A program made the translations under genes and the position numbers. The notes beneath the pieces are model-generated. The model ran no database searches, was not told where the DNA came from, and was given only the letters and a program-made list of their open reading frames with translations. Of a stretch of DNA of 13,609 bases, positions 6,403 to 13,609 are shown one piece after another; the first letter of the stretch is position 1, and the number at the start of each line of letters is the position of its first letter. The stretch comes from Asterionellopsis glacialis. Lineage: Eukaryota > Bacillariophyta > Plagiogrammaphyceae > Rhaphoneidales > Asterionellopsidaceae. The DNA lies in the NCBI GenBank assembly GCA_014885115.2, contig WKLE02001128.1, positions 4,801-18,409 on the forward strand. Direction: 5' to 3'.

Positions 6403-8884
6403 CTAAGCAAGTTGTAACCACACACAGGTTACAACATAGACAATGTACAGAGCGACAGCTGCATACCCATAAGTTTTAGGGATTTTACCTCGATTTAAGA
6501 AGACACCTGTAATAATCAACATGGCTGTATTTATAACATTGAATACAATACCCACAATCGTAGAGGATGTAGGTGTTACCTTGGTTTCTGGTTCACCTGT
6601 AATCGAACTTAATGTTGAAAATCCCATACCAAGACCAATCAAAATGTTAAACACTGGACCTGCAAAACATGCAGTCATCGCCATGTTGGCAAGTCCCTTG
6701 CGAGCCTATCGTACAGTTATTGTTCGTTCAGAAGAAGAAAAACAGGGGAAGAAGAAAAAGTAGTGACAAGACAATAAAGGTTAGATTGAAAATACGAATG
6801 GAGAATTTTTGTAGTCGTCCTTCTCCTGTACATTCCCTTTTTTAGATACGTACCATGGTAACATCTGCTGATAAATCACCCATTGAATTACCCCATGCCA
6901 AAATCGTGAGGCCCATGATGGATCCTGGAATACGGAATATGATTCCTAAAAAGTCTAATACAGCAACTAAATGATCGGCAATGGTATCAATCCATGTAGC
7001 TGCCATGACAAATCCATATAATGCAATGGGTGCCGAGACAAGCAAGGTTAAATTACCTTCCCCACCAGGTGCGTATCGTAATAATAACAAACCAATGATC
7101 GATGTGGGTATAGCCACGAGTCCAATGTAAGATGTACCCTTGTACCAAAATAAATTGACTTCATGTTGTACCCATACATATAGTCCTACCCAAAAGGTGG
7201 ACAGGAACATGGACAAGGCCACCAATGCACGACAATAGTATCCTTCACAGGGGATAGGGACTGTAACCTTACGTAAAAATGCAAAGGGTAATTCACATAT
7301 CAACAAGAATTTGTCAAGTTTATTATTCTCTTCATTGTCGACAATGTCATCCCATGTTTCCCTGGCATGTCCATATAATTCTTGTTTCGCATCGTACATG
7401 GCACCGACCCAATTATGTGCGGAATAGGATAATCCATCAGGTGACACACATACTTGATCCATCGAATCCTCCAGGACTCGATACGGTGAAGATTGTCCAG
7501 ATATATCTGACATTTCCGATTCTTCTAAATTAATTCGGGGTTGATGATTTGTATGATGCCGATTCAATACACCATTGGTACCATGTAATACAATAGGACG
7601 TTCATGTAAGACATCATCTGATTCGATACCCCAACCACCACCACTACCAGGACGTGTAGATGATTCAGGTCCATCGATTGTACCTTCATTCTTATCATAA
7701 TTACTCAAGGCGGCCAATACAGTATTGATAGCACGTTTGATAGGTTTTTGTTTTGGTTCTTGATAATTATCATCAAAGGGATTAGTCGTATTACTCATCA
7801 TGGAGGCATTATTCGTATCTAAACGTTCACTGTGTTCTCGTGCCACTTGATCCAAGGCAACCCCTGCAATTTCTTGTGCACGTTGTCCTTCTTCTAATTG
7901 GCGTCGACGTTCGAGTTCTTGATTACGACGGGCTATTCGTGGTAACACCACAGCTCGGTGATAAATGTCGGCAATTAGTACAATGATAACAAATGCCAAA
8001 TACAAACTAATAAAGAGTGTAATAGCATGTGGTCCAATATACCCTTGCCACAAGACATAGGCTACTACCAATACAGTTACCATGAGGGCACATACGTCTC
8101 GTACTAATGCACCACGACAATTGACACCCTCCGCTGTCACAATGACAACACCCGCCACAACACACCCAATAAACATTCCTGATCCTGTCAAGGCACCTAG
8201 GGATATATGATATCCATTTTGTGGATCATTGGTAATAGCACTTATCGTAGCAGAGACATCAGCAGCACCATTCCCCAAGGCCAATAAGGATACGCCAGCA
8301 AATCGTGGTGGTAATCCTAGTTTCAAGGCAAACATTTCCAAGGATGGTGAAAAGTAATCTTCGGCAGTCGAACCCAGCATGCGGAATAATAATACTAACC
8401 ACATGGTAAGAAAGGGTGATAACACCAAACACCAATTTGTTGTGGACATGACATTGGTACGGCAAAAGACAATGGGAGCAAAGATACCTGAACCCTGGTT
8501 ACATGTACGTGCAAATGCACAACGTTGTTCCATGAGATCCGAGGATGTTTCTGTAAATAATTCATTGCAACTGTAGGAAGAAAAGTCATATTCATCACCA
8601 TTGTCATTGACATTGTTGTCTTGCAAGAATCGTTCCGAAGAATTTTCAAATGGTGTTGTTGTTGTTGTTCTACCAGCAAACAACACAGACAAAATAGTCA
8701 ATGCAACTAGGAAGGATCCCGTCATGATTAAAGAAACTTTTGTATGGAATCGATGACGCGTAGCATCTCGTTTCGATCTTCGCATCTTGTTGGAAGGTGA
8801 AGAGGATACCACAATGCTTTCTTCTTCGATTTGTTCTTTCTGCATTTCTACCGTTGGGTTCGTCTCATCCATTGACAAATTCAT
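6403..8884 (-). CDS. NCLX: NCLX/CCX-type cation/Ca2+ exchanger, two exons
   Basis: Exon 1 is 8884-6854 and exon 2 is 6705-6403; spliced, the protein has 777 residues. It belongs to the Ca2+/cation antiporter superfamily (NCLX/SLC8B1 and plant CCX branch), which exchanges Ca2+ for Na+, K+ or H+ across membranes. There is a hydrophobic segment at about 50-70, then a luminal loop with C106, C122, C128 and C141 matching the Cys pattern typical of this branch. Alpha-repeat 1 (about 190-245) contains LALGNGAADVSATISA with acidic D209. A long hydrophilic loop (about 310-520) carries charged and Ser-rich sequence. Alpha-repeat 2 is GLTILAWGNSMGDLSADVTM at the end of exon 1 (D670), continued in exon 2 by ARKGLANMAMTACFAG. 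Several more membrane helices follow. The ATG at 8884 is the only Met after the upstream in-frame stop. Without splicing the frame would stop after VRI, cutting the repeat. Membrane location (mitochondrion, vacuole or plasma membrane) is not determinable here. Confidence 0.88.
6706..6853 (-). other. Intron of the exchanger gene
   Basis: A 148-nt phase-0 intron on the minus strand. The donor is ATG|GTACGTATC and the acceptor ACGATAG|GCTCGC. A strong pyrimidine tract (TACTTTTTCTTCTTCCCC and TTTTTCTTCTTCT) lies before the acceptor and a CTAAC branch-like site lies further upstream. Joining gives VTM-ARKGLANMA, the expected continuation of alpha-repeat 2 in this family. Confidence 0.85.
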
Positions 8885-9802
8885 GTTCCAAGATGTACCA
8901 CTGCCTCCTTTGTAATCGATATTTCGGGGTATTCGATCTGTATGTATGACACTTTTTTCTTTACAAAGTCGCCTCTTGAATCCAAAGATTAAAACGATTA
9001 GATATCTTCAGACATGCAATGCTTATCCTCTTGTGTGAGCAACAAGGAGAAGGAAATACAGTAGTCGGTCGTCTTTCAATGAACTGACAACAACACGACC
9101 CAAGCAAAAGAGAGAGGAACAAAAGAAGATAGGCCTGCTTGAGAGAGTCGAGGCTTCCTTCTAATTCGTAATAATATTTCTTGTTAGACTAGACTACCCT
9201 TGCACACGGTTGATAGAGTCGGAAGAGAGGCGTTATTTATAATATTTTTTTGGTTTCTCGTATCGTGATCAAGTACAATGTACGTAGAACATCAGAGACG
9301 TCATACTGCGTTTTGAGAACACAACGAACTCTACTTTATTCCAGGAAGAAAACGAAGCGAGCTACTACTGAAAATAACGTATCCGTTGAAAACCGTTTGA
9401 TTGTTTGTGAAACCAAAAACGAAGCCAGCAAAGCGCCTGTCCTTCGGTCGTCCGATCGAGGCAGTCGTGCTTCACAGGGAAATAAATTGCGTTATATGGA
9501 ACATGGCACACACGACGACGACGCGTCATCTTTTTTTTTTTTTTTCCTTTCATCATCCATCGGGGTTGTGGTTGTTGCTGCTCTTGATGCATGGTGACTC
9601 ATCCCGCAATCCAATTAAAGGTTCTCACTGTCCGTGTTACGCTATCGTCGCATCATTGGCTCATCACTCATCGGATCATCCGCAAAAACATCTTATCCAG
9701 TGTCATAACTCATAAAACATACAGTTCGTCTTCTTTACAACAGTACTAGTCACTCGTCGATAACTATAGTTTTCTCACAACAAGAACAACAATACAAAAA
9801 TA
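8885..9802. other. Divergent promoter region between the exchanger and dienoyl-CoA reductase genes
   Basis: 918 bp without a credible gene. An open frame at 9250-9597 contains a run of Phe codons created by a T15 tract, and overlapping frames exist on both strands, so I treat all of them as chance. Visible elements are an ACGTCA half-site (9298-9303), a GAC trinucleotide run (about 9513-9523), the T15 tract, and an A/C-rich leader (CAACAAGAACAACAATAC) just before the reductase ATG. Confidence 0.5.
9531..9545 (+). repeat. T15 homopolymer tract
   Basis: Fifteen consecutive T about 260 bp upstream of the reductase start, after a GAC-repeat patch. Such poly(dA:dT) tracts often exclude nucleosomes in eukaryotic promoters; that role is inferred here. 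Confidence 0.7.
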
Positions 9803-10732
9803 ATGACCAATTCACCAGTATCACCCTTTCGTTCCGATTGTCTCAAGGGCAAGGTTGCATTAATTACAGGTGGTGGTTCGGGCATATGTTTTGAAATTAC
9901 CAAACAATTAGTATTGCATGGGTGTGAGGGGATTGTTATTTGTGGTCGTCGTGAATCATTTTTACAAAAGGCATGTCAAGCCTTGATGGAACTATCCAAC
10001 AAGAATAACAATAACACAAAATGTTATTATAGTGTGTGCGATGTACGCAATGCAGAATCATGTTTTCGTGCAGTCAATGTAGCCTTGGAAAAATTTAATG
10101 GTAAGTTAGATATTTTAATTAATGGTGCAGCAGGTAATTTTTTATCTACAGCTGATACCTTGACACCCAAAGGATTTCAAACCGTCATGGAAATTGATGC
10201 ACAGGGGACCTTTAATATGTCTCATATGGCCTATAAGGCTTTGAAACAAAGTAATAGTGGTAGTGGTGGTATTATTATCAATATTACAGCTACCTTACAA
10301 TACGGTGCCACGTGGTATCAATGTCATGCCTCCGCTGCCAAATCGGCAGTTGATAGTTTAACACGTAGTTTGGCATTGGAATGGGGTAGTGATAATATCC
10401 GTGTGGTGGGGATTGCACCAGGACCTATTGCAGATACGCCAGGAACGACCAAATTGGCACCAGGATTAGATGGGAATGATGTTGAAGAATTAGTCAAGGA
10501 TGGTATACCGTTGGGACGCATGGGGAAAAGTTGGGATATTGGTATGGCAGCTATTTATTTGTGTAGCTCTGCAGGATCCTATGTAACTGGTGATATACTT
10601 GTTGTGGATGGTGGTGAATGGTTATATCGACCACCGATTGGGGGTGTACCGAAAGAAATGGTGGCAGAATTATCACGAAAAGTAGAAGGTAAAAGTCGTG
10701 CACAAGCACCCAAACTTACATCGAAATTATAA
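9803..10732 (+). CDS. DECR2: Peroxisomal 2,4-dienoyl-CoA reductase (DECR2/SPS19 type)
   Basis: A 309-residue short-chain dehydrogenase/reductase that reduces 2,4-dienoyl-CoA to an enoyl-CoA with NADPH, allowing beta-oxidation of polyunsaturated fatty acids. Family marks run in order: LKGKVALITGGGSGI (dinucleotide fold, about 15-29), CGRRE, the D of CDVRN, DILINGAAGNFL (about 104-115), TVMEIDAQGTFN, IIINITATL, HASAAKSAVDSLTRSLALEWG, APGPI and SYVTGDILVVDGG. The usual SDR active-site Tyr is absent and only the Lys remains (AAKSAVD), as is normal for dienoyl-CoA reductases. The last three residues are SKL, the canonical PTS1 signal, placing it in peroxisomes. One oddity: the third Gly of the TGxxxGxG motif is Cys (GGGSGIC). 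It is intronless and diverges from the exchanger gene. Diatoms are rich in polyunsaturated fatty acids, which fits the role. Confidence 0.9.
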   Translation: MTNSPVSPFRSDCLKGKVALITGGGSGICFEITKQLVLHGCEGIVICGRRESFLQKACQALMELSNKNNNNTKCYYSVCDVRNAESCFRAVNVALEKFNGKLDILINGAAGNFLSTADTLTPKGFQTVMEIDAQGTFNMSHMAYKALKQSNSGSGGIIINITATLQYGATWYQCHASAAKSAVDSLTRSLALEWGSDNIRVVGIAPGPIADTPGTTKLAPGLDGNDVEELVKDGIPLGRMGKSWDIGMAAIYLCSSAGSYVTGDILVVDGGEWLYRPPIGGVPKEMVAELSRKVEGKSRAQAPKLTSKL

Positions 10733-10756
10733 AGAAAAAAAAAAAAGGGAAATTAT

Positions 10757-10762
10757 AATAAA
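10757..10762 (+). terminator. Candidate poly(A) signal AATAAA of the reductase gene
   Basis: AATAAA 25 bases after the reductase stop codon, just beyond an A12 tract. Its position suits a very short 3' UTR. Its use in this organism is assumed. Confidence 0.35.
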
Positions 10763-10932
10763 ACGCTCCATCTATTCTTTGTCATGTGCCGTCTCTATCG
10801 TATTTGGGATATCATCATTGATTTGAATGATAGGAAGATAATTGACAGAGGGTCAACCCAAGATTTTTGTTTGGACAGTCACAAATTTTAGTAACATGTT
10901 TGCAAACAAAATACGAGTGAGAAATTATGTTA

Positions 10933-10963
10933 GAAAACGCAATCACACTGCAGTGCAGTTTTC
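10933..10963. repeat. Nested inverted repeat around palindrome CACTGCAGTG
   Basis: The perfect 10-base palindrome CACTGCAGTG (10946-10955) lies between GAAAAC (10933-10938) and its inverted copy GTTTTC (10958-10963). The arms are not centred on the inner palindrome, so the two hairpins are alternatives. It sits between two convergent 3' ends. Function unknown; it may be chance. Confidence 0.4.
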
Positions 10964-11083
10964 ATCAAGGATATATCAGTAGAGCTTATGAAAAAAATAG
11001 AATGTCATGTTGAGTGATATTTAATTCTAGAGTGCTAGAGTGTGTAGTGGCAGTATACTTAAAAGGGTCCTGCGTGTCCTTTT

Positions 11084-12454
11084 CTATAGACGGCCAACAG
11101 AAAAGGCATAATTACCACCTCGTTTTGTCCATGATGCTCCAACTTTCCTAGTGTCACTCCACTTGGCAAAATCATCCAACGATTCTACTCGTTTTCGTGA
11201 TACGTCACGTTTGATTCCATTCACAGTCACTTCATTGATGGTACTACTACTTTGTTCTTTTGCCATGACAGGGAGTGGGACGAATCCAAAGACAATAAAG
11301 AATTCTTCGTCTGTCAATTCATTGGCATATTCCATGGTAAGTTCTTCTCCAGCCTTCAAGTCACGCGTTGCCTTGACAACAACGGATCCTGATGATGAGG
11401 ACGACGTGCTGTAATTAATATTGGGTTTGTCAGAATGTTGTGCCATATCTAAAAGCGGTACCATACGTTGTCCATCTTCAATGGTATCATCACGTAGTGA
11501 TCGAGACATGACATTGACAAAGGCGGCTGTAATGGCATTCCGTACTTCGGAAAAGGATACATCACTTTTCTGTTTGTCGTTTAGATCTGTCACCAATAAA
11601 CCAGTAACGATATCTCTCATGTCATCTACCCATTCCCGCAATGCCATTGCACCCTCGTACGAAGGGGACTCTTCACCAAATTTAGAAATAAGTTCTTTTT
11701 CTGTCCACCATAAAATATGATCTTGTTCTTTGGACCCTTTTTCCGTAGGAATGGTTGTCAAATACGAATGAAATTTTGACATGTTCTTGTCGCCATTAGC
11801 ATTCTTATGTTCCATTAACAGTTCACTAGCTAAATATGTTGCCAATACAGCATTATTTTGATCACAATCATCATCCGTCATGGTTCTAAAAGCTTTTCCC
11901 AAAGTTGGATGATCCCAAGCTTGTGATAATGTGAGACATTTTTCAGAGGGAATTTCAAATACTATTTCATCTTGTTTGACATTACGATTGGTATATAATC
12001 CATAACCACGTCCACATTTGGAAGGATGGATTGACACACCAACATTTGAAGACGACGACGAAGAAGAATTCGTATCAGCCTTGTCCATGGTCCATTTGAT
12101 TAGAGTTTGATAATAATTTGGTGTATCTATTATGTTTGGATACCTTGGCCGTTGGAGTGGATTATTATCAGTTATCTGTTGCTTATTTTGTTGATCAGGA
12201 AAATTCACAAATTGGTTCCCTCGAGATGTTGTCCATGCTTTTTGATTGACTTCATTTATCGAACTTGCCGTCGTCGTCGTCGTCGTTGTCATCGTCATGG
12301 ATGTTGACAAAGACGGTGTAAAAGCTGCAGTTGTTCCAATAAGACCTTCACCGAAACCTTCCTTGCTGAAACCTAAAAGCATGATAGACACTAAGGTCCT
12401 CATGTTGAAATGTTTGGTAGCACCATTTACCATTATTGTTTTGGTTTGTATCAT
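11084..12454 (-). CDS. SET2: plastid-targeted SET-domain methyltransferase, inverted paralogue of SET1
   Basis: A 456-residue close paralogue of SET1 in the opposite orientation. The N-terminus has a hydrophobic stretch (MRTLVSIMLLGF) ending in TTAAF|TPSLST, again a diatom plastid signal. A Thr-rich and a Ser-rich low-complexity segment follow. The SET region matches SET1 almost residue for residue from KAFRTMTDDD to VFGFVPLPV, including GRGYGLYTN, TTIPTEKGSKEQDHILWWT, REWVDDMRDIVTGLLV, DMAQHSDKPN (Q339, H340) and GEELTMEYAN (Y376). After PLPV the sequence departs completely: about 55 residues ending in GGNYAFSVGRL, with no glycine-rich module and no recognisable Rubisco-LSMT substrate-binding domain. 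The start is uncertain: M1 (12454), M8 (12433, aligned with the SET1 start) or M18 (12403). It is probably a plastid protein-lysine methyltransferase; the substrate is unknown. It is convergent with the reductase and divergent from the homocysteine methyltransferase. Confidence 0.8.
   Translation of the reverse strand: MIQTKTIMVNGATKHFNMRTLVSIMLLGFSKEGFGEGLIGTTAAFTPSLSTSMTMTTTTTTTASSINEVNQKAWTTSRGNQFVNFPDQQNKQQITDNNPLQRPRYPNIIDTPNYYQTLIKWTMDKADTNSSSSSSSNVGVSIHPSKCGRGYGLYTNRNVKQDEIVFEIPSEKCLTLSQAWDHPTLGKAFRTMTDDDCDQNNAVLATYLASELLMEHKNANGDKNMSKFHSYLTTIPTEKGSKEQDHILWWTEKELISKFGEESPSYEGAMALREWVDDMRDIVTGLLVTDLNDKQKSDVSFSEVRNAITAAFVNVMSRSLRDDTIEDGQRMVPLLDMAQHSDKPNINYSTSSSSSGSVVVKATRDLKAGEELTMEYANELTDEEFFIVFGFVPLPVMAKEQSSSTINEVTVNGIKRDVSRKRVESLDDFAKWSDTRKVGASWTKRGGNYAFSVGRL
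12268..12300. repeat. Imperfect CGT/CAT trinucleotide repeat inside SET2
   Basis: A run of CGTCGTCGTCGTCGTTGT and CATCGTCAT units encoding, on the minus strand, the Thr-rich stretch just after the plastid signal of SET2. SET1 lacks it, so it is likely a repeat expansion after duplication, tolerated in the transit-peptide region. Confidence 0.6.
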
Positions 12455-12941
12455 TGGAAGGTATGTCGACCAAGTGCGGAATTGTAAACCTAGCTAGAGA
12501 GTTCTAGATTAGAGAATCGCGTGCTGTATGTGCCCAAGGTAAAACAGATGTGTTTGGAATGTATGTACACGTCGCATGTTCTACCAAAATTTTGTACCAG
12601 CCGCACTGCATGGAAGCCGACCAGATCTTCAATTTTTGGATGCAGATTTTTCATGTGTGTTATTCATTTTCGGAATATTGGTGTCGGCGGTCAGTCACAT
12701 CGTTTTGACTCCATCGACTGCAAAAGCATGTGTCTGGCACGCGGCAGCCCTCCTTGTAATGTTATCCAAAATATGTTGTTCCATCACAGGAGACTGCTTT
12801 CTTTGGGAGTGATGGCAGATTGACGTTATCTTTTGCCATGATGGATGGCTGGATGGCTGGATGGATGGTTCGCATTATCCCTGATTCATTTTCTCACGAA
12901 CACTATTTTCCAAACATAAAAGACAAAGAACAACATTGACG
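12455..12941. other. Divergent promoter region between SET2 and homocysteine methyltransferase
   Basis: 487 bp between divergent genes. Two overlapping open frames (12521-12823 and 12576-12812) match no family I know and lie in different frames of the same stretch, so I do not call them. A TGACGTTA site lies at 12821-12828, about 115 bp before the methyltransferase ATG, and a GGAT/GGCT tandem repeat lies at 12840-12868. Confidence 0.5.
12840..12868. repeat. GGAT/GGCT tetranucleotide tandem repeat
   Basis: Short tandem array of 4-base units (GATG and GCTG variants, giving a partial 8-base period GGCTGGAT) about 75-100 bp upstream of the homocysteine methyltransferase start. Probably a polymorphic microsatellite. 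Confidence 0.65.
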
Positions 12942-13595
12942 ATGACATCTTCAAATGAGCAGACACATCTCAATGAGCGTTCGTCATGGTTATCATTGTT
13001 AGATTGGTGTCAATCCACATTAGCAGACGACGACGACGACGACATCGACAGGAACAAGATGACTACCCACACTCAAGTTTTGATATTGGATGGTGGTGTT
13101 AGTACGTACTTGGAAAGTGTACTTGCCAACAAGAATCAATCCTTTGCCATTCGTGAATTATGGTCTTCTTCGTTATTACTTACAAAGGAAGGAATGGATG
13201 ATATACGTAATTGTCATGTAGCATTTTTAAAGGCTGGTGCTAACATTGTATCTACAGTTACCTATCAATGTAATTTTGGTACATTTTCAAATAAAATACC
13301 AGTCATAAAAAACAAAGATGATATGATTGAAATGATGTGTTCCGGTATACGACTTGCCAAGGAGGCCATTGAAATAATGACAACATCGACAACAACGACA
13401 ACATCTGCCAACAACGACTGCCATCCAAAGTATGTTTTGGCTAGTACTGGTTGTTATGGTGCTGCACTTGCAGATGGATCCGAATATAGAGGCAATTACG
13501 GTTTAACAGTAGATCAATTAGTTGAATTTCATCGTATAAAAGAACAAGCATTGCGAAAAGAAAAACCTGACATGTTAGCCTTTGAAACCATACCG
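12942..13595 (+). CDS. HMT: Homocysteine S-methyltransferase, first exon (partial)
   Basis: The first 218 codons of a protein of the homocysteine S-methyltransferase family (plant HMT, bacterial MmuM), which makes methionine from homocysteine using S-methylmethionine or a related donor. After a hydrophilic N-terminus with a D6 run (29-34), the barrel starts with ILDGGVSTYLE (about 48-58). Family marks follow: ELWSSSLL, FLKAGANIVSTVTYQ, STGCYGAALADGSEYRGNYG (about 168-187) and MLAFETIP (211-218). A Thr-rich insertion (about 147-155) precedes the GCYGA strand. Homologues continue ETIPxxxEA, but here the next codons would read VRTYV, and the DNA reads CCG|GTACGTACG, so the exon most likely ends at 13595 with a phase-0 intron. 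The zinc-binding Cys residues (GxNC and GGCC motifs) lie in the C-terminal half, outside the window. No targeting peptide is obvious. Confidence 0.87.
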
Positions 13596-13609
13596 GTACG
13601 TACGTATGT
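13596..13609 (+). other. Start of an intron in the homocysteine methyltransferase gene
   Basis: Fourteen bases beginning GTACGTACG, a donor nearly identical to that of the exchanger intron (GTACGTATC). It follows the conserved ETIP motif in phase 0. The acceptor is beyond the window. Confidence 0.65.

Larger units (their letters stand above)
10733..11083. other. Intergenic region between convergent reductase and SET2 genes
   Basis: 351 bp holding the two 3' ends. An A12 run (10735-10746) begins two bases after the reductase stop, AATAAA lies at 10757-10762, and a perfect CACTGCAGTG palindrome lies at 10946-10955. No coding sequence is seen, and I could not recognise any relic of the SET1 C-terminal module downstream of SET2. 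Confidence 0.45.

Noticed and set aside
6842..6853. Stop after VRI as the true C-terminus of the exchanger
   Set aside because: It would delete the end of alpha-repeat 2; splicing at GTACGT and ATAG restores the family sequence.
9250..9597. Plus-strand frame of 115 codons upstream of the reductase
   Set aside because: It crosses a T15 tract giving a Phe run, overlaps other open frames on both strands and resembles no known protein; more likely promoter sequence.
10735..10746. A12 run after the reductase stop as evidence for a retroposed gene copy
   Set aside because: The run begins two bases after the stop with an AATAAA further on, and no target-site duplication was seen; a simple A-rich 3' flank is the simpler reading.
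12521..12823. Two overlapping plus-strand frames (12521-12823 and 12576-12812)
   Set aside because: They occupy different frames of the same stretch between divergent genes, and neither shows a motif or domain.

Overview
This window looks like nuclear DNA of a diatom or close stramenopile with a red-lineage complex plastid. Two genes encode N-termini of the form signal peptide + A/F-TPS ('ASAFAP-like'), the diatom plastid-targeting signature. Genes are compact and intron-poor, and both introns that can be inferred open with GTACGTA. One enzyme ends in the peroxisomal signal SKL. No bacterial operon features, rRNA, tRNA, CRISPR array or transposon could be supported.

Layout. 1-474: non-coding 5' region. 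475-2571 (+): RING plus tandem-BRCT protein of the BRCA1/BARD1 type. 2716-3513 (-): MYND zinc-finger protein with an unrecognised C-terminal domain, convergent with the first gene. 3514-4119: divergent promoter region with a perfect CRE-like palindrome. 4120-5916 (+): plastid-targeted SET-domain lysine methyltransferase with an added glycine-rich hydrophobic/helical C-terminal domain (called SET1 here). 6403-8884 (-): two-exon NCLX/CCX-type cation/Ca2+ exchanger; removing a 148-nt intron restores the second alpha-repeat. 8885-9802: long divergent promoter region. 9803-10732 (+): peroxisomal 2,4-dienoyl-CoA reductase (DECR2/SPS19 type). 11084-12454 (-): a close paralogue of SET1 in inverted orientation with a short, unrelated C-terminus (SET2). 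12942-13595 (+): first exon of a homocysteine S-methyltransferase that runs off the window at a splice donor.

The genes read as independent eukaryotic units (genome stability, Ca2+ transport, fatty-acid beta-oxidation, plastid protein methylation, methionine synthesis), not a pathway cluster. The most unusual structure is the pair of plastid SET paralogues in inverted orientation around the exchanger and reductase genes. They are nearly identical through the catalytic domain and diverge abruptly at the same residue after it; one carries a possible membrane-associated module, and both have Gln in place of the usual Asn of the SET 'NH' motif. I see no evidence for a defence or mobile system.
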